Shown here: positions 57,376 to 64,000 of the stretch, piece after piece
Layout of the letters: the number at the start of each line of letters is the position of its first letter
Position numbering within the stretch: the first letter of the stretch is position 1
Source: Dipteronia dyeriana
Lineage: Eukaryota > Streptophyta > Magnoliopsida > Sapindales > Sapindaceae
Length of the DNA: 64,000 nucleotides
Direction: 5' to 3'
NCBI GenBank assembly: GCA_032871835.1
Contig: CM065298.1
Coordinates: 96,471,891-96,535,890 of the forward strand
Translations under genes and position numbers: made by a program
Notes under the pieces: model-generated
Seen by the model: only the letters and a program-made list of their open reading frames with translations
The model's database searches: none
Told to the model about the DNA's origin: nothing

Positions 57376-60238
57376 ATGGGAAAAGGAGGGATGTCACATG
57401 GTGAAACAAAAGATGGGAGTGAAGTGAACATGGCAGCTTGGCTTCTTGGCATCAACAACCTCAAGATTCAACCTTTTGAGCTCCCTCCTCTTGGTAATTT
57501 TTAGTCTTGTTGTTTGATTATTGTTTTTGAGTTCTTTTTATGATTCTGATTAATGGGGTTTTTTTTTTGTTTTTAATAAATTTTATAGCTTTCAAACTGA
57601 TAAAATAAATACGTTTGTGGAAATTTTAGGACCATATGATGTTAGGGTACAAATGAAAGCTGTTGGCATATGTGGAAGTGATGTTCACTATCTCAAGGTA
57701 TTTTTATATCTATCTTCAAACTTTCCCATCAGCTATTTGATATTATTGATCAAATTCACATCATTGAATTGCTGAGAATATGCCAATTCGAAACGAATTC
57801 TGTATTTTGGATTCAATTTTAGCACTTTTCTTATTGTTGTTTTTGCTCCCAGACCATGAGATGTGCAGATTTTGTGGTGGAAGAACCTATGGTGATCGGG
57901 CATGAGTGCGCTGGGATCATACAAGAGGTGGGAAGTGAGGTGAAGACTTTGGTGGCTGGTGATCGTGTGGCCCTGGAACCAGGGATCAGCTGCTGGCGAT
58001 GTAATCAATGCAAGGAAGGTCGATACAATCTGTGTCCTGAGATGAAGTTTTTTGCAACTCCACCTGTCCATGGTTCTCTTGCCAATCAGGTTAAGAAAAC
58101 ACTATATTTCAAACTAAATTTTATAGGAGTGTGAGATTAGAAATGTATTAGACTCAATTTAACACTGTTTATGCCCGTACGAATTGTGTTGTGTATATAA
58201 TAGTGCCACTGGGGACTATACTGGTTAATTCAATTTTGCTGTTCTAATTCGACCATAATCAAGGTACCACAGCTTGGAAAAATTCGGCATTGTTTGCTAT
58301 CGGTTTATAAATATGACATAGAGTTACATTTTGTGACTTGACCTTTAAGTCTTGAAATCATGTGTTCAGAAATTTCGTAATGTAAAGTAATCCTTTGAAA
58401 TGTATTTAAAAGACATTTTATCTAGAGAAATATGTTGTTTGAATTGCTATCAGCGCATATTGTGTATGCACACGTTAGTAATTCTACGAACACCTCTTTG
58501 AAAGATTGATGTAAGCCAAAATATCTTAGTTTTTGTATGTATGCTGTAAGGGTTTAATGTGGGATTTTGTATAATAATTCATATTGCTAAGGCTATAATC
58601 AATCACATTATAACAATTGCATTCAGGAAATGAATAAATAAAAGATCTTGAATGGTAGAATTGAAAAGGTCATGTTACCTGTAGTTGAGCAACGTTATAC
58701 TTTTGAGCTAAACCAAATTATAGTATGTGATACAATTATTGTGTTCATTTAGTTGAACATCGTGTGTATATTGATCGCCTTTATTTGAAATGCAATGAGT
58801 TGTGATCAAATTGCTTGGAGAACTAGAGACAACGTTTAAGACGGATTCTTGCACATAACAGGTGGTGCATCCTGCAGACCTATGTTTTAAATTGCCAGAC
58901 AATGTGAGCTTGGAGGAAGGGGCTATGTGTGAGCCCTTAAGTGTTGGTGTTCATGCTTGCCGCAGAGCTAATATTGGTCCAGGGACAAATGTATTGATCC
59001 TGGGAGCAGGTCCCATAGGGCTTGTAACAATGCTAGCAGCTCGTGCTTTTGGAGCTCCTAGAATTGTCATTATGGATGTCGATGACTATCGTTTATCTGT
59101 TGCGAAAAAACTTGGGGCAGACGATATTGTTAAAGTTTCAACAGATATGAAGGTATGTCATATTTCTCAGTTCCTTCTCCTTTGGCCTTGCATATAAGTT
59201 TTAACAAGCTGCTAAAATCGTTCTTTAACATATGCCGTTGTAGGATAATATGTTCTAGTCATCTGACTTTAGTGTACTAAAACCTTGTGCAAAAATTTCA
59301 CCTCCACACCTGCTACAATCTTTTGCTTTCTGTTTAAGAATCGACATTTCTTCTCAGCTTACTTCCTTGGTTATGCCGATGATGGGTACTTCTATCTTTT
59401 AACATTCTACAATGTGATACCTATTCATGTTACTCTTGTTGTCAAAAAGTTATTCATGTAAACTTTGTTCATGTACATATCCCTTATCCCAAAAAACAAA
59501 AAACAAAGTGTTCGTTCGTATAATGTTCCACCGAAAACTTAGCACCATAAATATATGATATTTCTATTGGTCGGATTTCTGTGATATAATCAGTTGCTAC
59601 TTCAATAAATTTCAGGATGTAGCTCAAGAAGTGGAACAGATACAAAAAGCTGTGCGGGCTGGAGTGGAAGTGAGCTTTGATTGTGCAGGCTTTAACAAAA
59701 CCATGTCAACAGCCCTGAGCGCCACTCGTTCAGGTGGCAAAGTATGCCTTGTGGGGATGGGTCACAATGAGATGACCTTACCACTTACTCCAGCTGCTGC
59801 AAGGTTACTGCTTTTTTTGCATCTTTTCTTTTCCCTTTCACTTAAAATGATTAGCTTAAAATGGAGGGGATGTTGTATTTTACTACCACTTACGTTTTTC
59901 TTATGAGCCAAAGTCACAAGTAATGCCGGTATAGAAACTAAAAACCAAAGAAATATATGCAGAACAAAGTTATGATTCAACTCTGAAGTTATATTTTTGC
60001 TATTCTCTGTGATGTTTATACAATTCAGTCTTTGTGAAAATGCAGGGAGGTTGATGTGATTGGGATCTTCCGTTACAAGAACACTTGGCCGTTGTGTCTG
60101 GAGTTTCTGAGAAGTGGTAAGATTGATGTGAAACCTCTTATAACACACAGGTTTGGGTTCTCACAGAAGGAAGTGGAAGAAGCCTTTGAAACCAGTGCTC
60201 GCGGTAGTACTGCCATTAAGGTTATGTTCAATCTTTAA
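57376..60238 (+). CDS. Sorbitol (polyol) dehydrogenase, copy 2
   Basis: Exons: 57376-57493, 57630-57697, 57853-58089, 58862-59152, 59616-59803, 60046-60238. Exons 2 to 6 have exactly the lengths of copy 1 (68, 237, 291, 188, 193 bp), only exon 1 differs (118 against 130). The product has 364 residues, the usual length for plant SDH. Zinc ligands are in [11 protein letters not shown] and GHECAG, structural cysteines in [18 protein letters not shown], and the dinucleotide-binding motif is [11 protein letters not shown] followed by MDVDD. All splice sites are GT-AG. Intron 3 (58090-58861) is much longer than in copy 1. It should oxidise sorbitol or other polyols with NAD in the cytosol. The N-terminus [15 protein letters not shown] differs from copy 1. 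Confidence 0.95.
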
Positions 60239-61185
60239 GCGCTTTAGTGTCAAGAGAATCGTGCCTCGTGAGTATAGTTATAGTTTAGTTGATGAGGTCT
60301 CTCTTGCCATCGAATTCACTCACATCAGAGTTTGGGAGGTTTGGGTTATTTCATGTAATTATTAACGAAAAAATAAAGGCAACTGGTTGTGTATGTGAAT
60401 GTTTGAATAAAAAGATAACTCTCTTGAGACTGATATCTCTATTCTGTGTGATTTAAAGGCTTTTAATTACAAAACCAGATTTAAAAAAATGACATAATAC
60501 ATCAAAACTGACAATTCAATTAATCGACTAAAAAGAGTGTATTTTATCTAAGGGCGCTTGAATTTAATTTATGATTTTGAAGTCGGAAATGGGAACTTTC
60601 CCTTTTTATAATTCTCTTGATTTATAACATGCCCTAAATTTGATCGGGTCCTTAAATTCACCCACATATTTATACCCTGCATATTATAATCTGTCAAAAT
60701 ATTCCGAGTGAAACAATGTATACGAAAATTTATTTATCGGGTCCTCCATTATGTAAAATTTTACACAAGTTTAAACTATTAGATCTAATACAATTTTGAC
60801 CTACAAAATTGTTGGATAAAAAGGAAGCAGAGATCATTCAAGACTCCACAACTTGAAATCCAATGCATTATTTTAGCTTAAAAGATACACTTATTGTCAC
60901 AACGCATATTGAACCAAAACCAATCAAATGTTATGCATAAAACTTCACTATAATGGGAGTTTAAGAACCTATTACGACTTCTGGTACTGGTACTCAATAC
61001 TGTGACGAGGGGATGCTGCCAAAACCTAATCTAGGAAGCCAAAACTGGCATTCTCAACTTTGAACTCCTCCGCAAAATTACATAGTAGAAGAGACCCGGA
61101 AAAATAAAATAAAAAGAAAAAGAAATGAAATAATGAAGGCGAAAAATACACGGGTGCATATACATTGAATTGCACCAGTCATCGG
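60239..61185. other. 3' flanks of two convergent genes
   Basis: Holds the 3' UTRs of SDH copy 2 (+) and the CCCH/WD40 gene (-). No repeat or ORF recognised. Confidence 0.45.
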
Positions 61186-64000
61186 TCAAAAGGAAGTGGA
61201 AGCTGGTTCTTTCGACCATTGCCATACTTTCACTTGACCAGTTCCATCACCGGTAAAAAACAGACCACCAGGGCCTAGTTGAATGGAACGAATCTCCTGT
61301 TTGGCGAAAATTTTACCCCTCTCAGTGAACCTGAACAATGAAGGCCAACTATGAAAGTATTCAAGGATGGGGTGGGGAAGGGTCAAAGGAACAAAATTCT
61401 GAACAGCATGACAATATTGAAGGACAACATCCTAATAGGGAACTCACGCTGGCAAATCATAGAAGCGGACAGAATTGTCATTGCAAGCGCTCAGCAAGAC
61501 TGGCTTGGCTTCTGAATCAGGCATTCCACAAAGAGTAAGCACTCCCTGCAGCAGGCAAATTATAACATCACTAACTCATAGTAATTTACATATTTGTGAA
61601 TTTAAAATACAACAGATAAAATAAAAGAATAAATTGAATTCAAGATCATTGTCATATGAGTTAAACTATTCATAGTTTAATTTCTACATCAAGAAGGAAA
61701 AACCATCCCTCGGGTATGTGAACACCACTACACCCAATACTCAATAGTAGATAATGGTTCTATGAACCTTTAAGTAATTCAATGTGGCTCAATCCCTTGC
61801 AATAGCGAGAACTAGCAAAATATCAAGATAAAATTGATTTCCAAGGGATTCAAATGCCCCTCCCCCAACCCTTATCATAGAATCCAAAAAGCATATAAAA
61901 AACAAAATTGATCCTTGTAGCCAATATATCTACCAATACATAAACTCCACGTATAAAGCAACTTCCTTCAACCGAAACCACAAGTAAAATTTTATTGAAT
62001 ATTAAAAGCATTCTCCAAAGCATGCCAACCTCTCCCCATTCAAAAAGATTCTTTAGCTACATGTGCATAAAAACCATTCACGGATCAATTAATGAACTCC
62101 TTATTTACGTGAACTCCGTATTTATATGATTCTATTCTAACTTGCATAGTAATTTGTAAGATTGTATATCATCTCCCTATAAACTAAATACCAGTAATGT
62201 TGACATCCATATTAATGGATTCACATTTAAATTCATTGGCATGCCAAAAATTCCAATTTCAATTTTGACCTAATATAGATGAAATGCAACATGCAAAACA
62301 CAGGAAAACCAGATTTGCAGAAAAAGACGTACGTGTTCTTCTTCGTGAGTGTAAGTTACTTCTAAGTTTCCACTTTCTGTAGCAACCCACACCTGCACAA
62401 ACAAAGTTGATACAATTTTATGACTAGTTCCATAAGAAAAGAAAAGAAAATGAGGATCAGAATGGCACAAACCTTTATTGTTTGATCCAATGAACATGAT
62501 AAAAGAAACTGCTCCCAGCAAAGAAGGGACATCACAACTGAAGTATGTTCAGTTAAAGTCTGTATGCACTGCAAATTTTCAAGGTTCCAGACCTGAAAAA
62601 AAGATATAATAAAAGATTAGGAAGAAGAAACGGATTAACAGACACCCAAATCTGCGGTTATAATGCTATGAAGAATCACTAAAGGTTATCCATTACAAAA
62701 ACTATATGCTCATGGCAGAATCCACAAGATAGTACAACCAACTTACTCGTATAGAATGGTCCATGGAACCAGAGTACAGCCTATTAGCTCCAACAACTAA
62801 AGAAACCACAGACATATTGTGACCTGTAAGTGATGCTGCTGGTTCAAAGCCATTCGTGGCAGCATTAAATTTCCAAGCCAATATTGCCCCATCCTGCACC
62901 AAAGGATGTAGTTTGATTAAGATCAGGGATATATGCTGATTGCAACACACAAACACACACACAGAGAAAAGAGGGAGATGGAAGGAACTAATGTGACTTA
63001 TGCAAGAGTTATTCTATGCAAAATTGACAAATTTTAGGGAGCACATGCCCTGTTAAATACTGCAAGCATATTCAGAAACATTGAACGTCTGATGTCTTCC
63101 CTTGGAAACAGGATTTTCATATTGATTATTCATGACATATAACAGTCATACACCCCATTGAACCCACTACTAGAAGCCCCAAAGAGAAACCATTGGCCAA
63201 AAGTGTGGAGTATACTAAAACATGAGCTTCAATAGAAAACATAAGAATAATCTATGCAAATATAAAAATAAAAAACAAAATGTATATTACCTGTGTTCCC
63301 GCAAAGAGCAGACCATTGCCCACAGCCATAGCATAAACATGTCCTACAGGTCCAGTAAGACTCAGGTCAGTATTAGTTTGGGTGTTCCATGCCTGCAATA
63401 TCATCACATACCCCACAAAGGAAAATATCATTTTACTGACCCTGATATGAAGTTGCAACCATATCATATCTAAAAAAGGAAACAGAAGATATAATTTACC
63501 ATTTTACCTTGACAATATTTGGTATGCCGACAAAAATCCAAGGACCTTCATTAATCATGCAACTAACTTCACCACCAAGATTAATCACACCCGTACACTA
63601 TACAAAGAATGTAGATAGACTAATAATGTTAGCTAACTCCTCCTCTGCCTTGGTAGGAAAAGAACTCAGAAAGAAAGGAAAAAAAAAAACATCCTATTCC
63701 AACTCTACTTAGCTAAGAAAACTTGCATTCAGTGCACAAAAATGCATGTACAAATTATTATCCGACTATGAGCCACTATCCAATGTTGTATAAAGTTCCC
63801 TTTTAAGGTCTTTTTCTTTAATAACATTTTTAGTGGAACCAACAATTTCACATATCAAACCTTTCAACAAACAAAACAATATCATCAGTCAAAACCCAAG
63901 GCTACGAATTCAATTAAACTTAGAACAACGGACCTGTCCAGATGCACAATCCCAGACCCTCACGGTCTCATCTTTACTACCCGTATAAAGCTTATCGGAA
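61186..64000 (-). CDS. CCCH zinc finger/WD40 protein (ZFWD type), C-terminal exons
   Basis: 5' partial. Exons on the minus strand: 63934 to beyond 64000, 63508-63597, 63291-63392, 62747-62893, 62473-62592, 62333-62392, 61448-61545, 61186-61330. Junctions are GT-AG and the phases agree. WD40 blades are visible: KLYTGSKDETVRVWDC, PNIVKAWNTQTN, LLFAGTQDGAILAWKF, RLYSGSMDHSIRVWNL, FLLSCSLDQTIKVWVA and LFFTGDGTGQVKVWQW, with the stop soon after. This blade sequence matches plant ZFWD proteins, which carry a CCCH finger N-terminal to the propeller; that finger would be outside the window. Such proteins probably bind RNA or act as adaptors; the role is not established from this sequence. Confidence 0.88.

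Overview
The window is nuclear DNA from a flowering plant, almost certainly a eudicot. The evidence is GT-AG introns in plant gene families (UGT, PPR, polyol dehydrogenase, PR-1, CCCH/WD40), AT-rich intergenic sequence and dense plant-type transposons. The species cannot be read from the sequence.

Host genes, left to right: the last exon of a UGT76-like glycosyltransferase (41-921, +); a PPR gene (15113-16954, +); a six-exon sorbitol/polyol dehydrogenase (17082-18814, -); a PR-1 gene broken by a retrotransposon (44307-50447, +); a 60-codon membrane-protein ORF (52391-52573, -); a five-exon acidic protein resembling NOPCHAP1/DUF4598 (53595-55329, -); a second sorbitol dehydrogenase with the same six-exon layout (57376-60238, +); and the 3' end of a CCCH/WD40 (ZFWD-type) gene (61186 to window end, -). 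The two dehydrogenases lie head to head, 38.6 kb apart, and almost everything between them is mobile DNA.

Mobile elements bounded by target-site duplications (TSDs): a decayed 8.3-kb hAT (4123-12409) that holds a 7.5-kb non-coding LTR element (4283-11754); a 5.5-kb MULE (22856-28334) with mudrA and DUF1985 gene remnants and two minisatellite arrays; a deleted Ty3/gypsy element (19329-21918); a 5-kb hAT (38996-43950) that holds a gag-protease-only LTR element (39445-42524); a complete chromovirus (44416-50075) with visually identical LTRs, inserted in PR-1; and small hAT elements at 22137-22589 and 38284-38935. Pogo, copia, foldback-MITE and possible SINE remnants fill much of the rest.

The host genes do not form a pathway or operon. 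The clearest story is genome evolution: an inverted polyol-dehydrogenase pair separated by nested insertions, a defence gene destroyed by a young element, and a gag-only element next to a plausible autonomous partner of the same family. Exon boundaries were placed by eye from GT/AG sites, reading phase and paralogue comparison.
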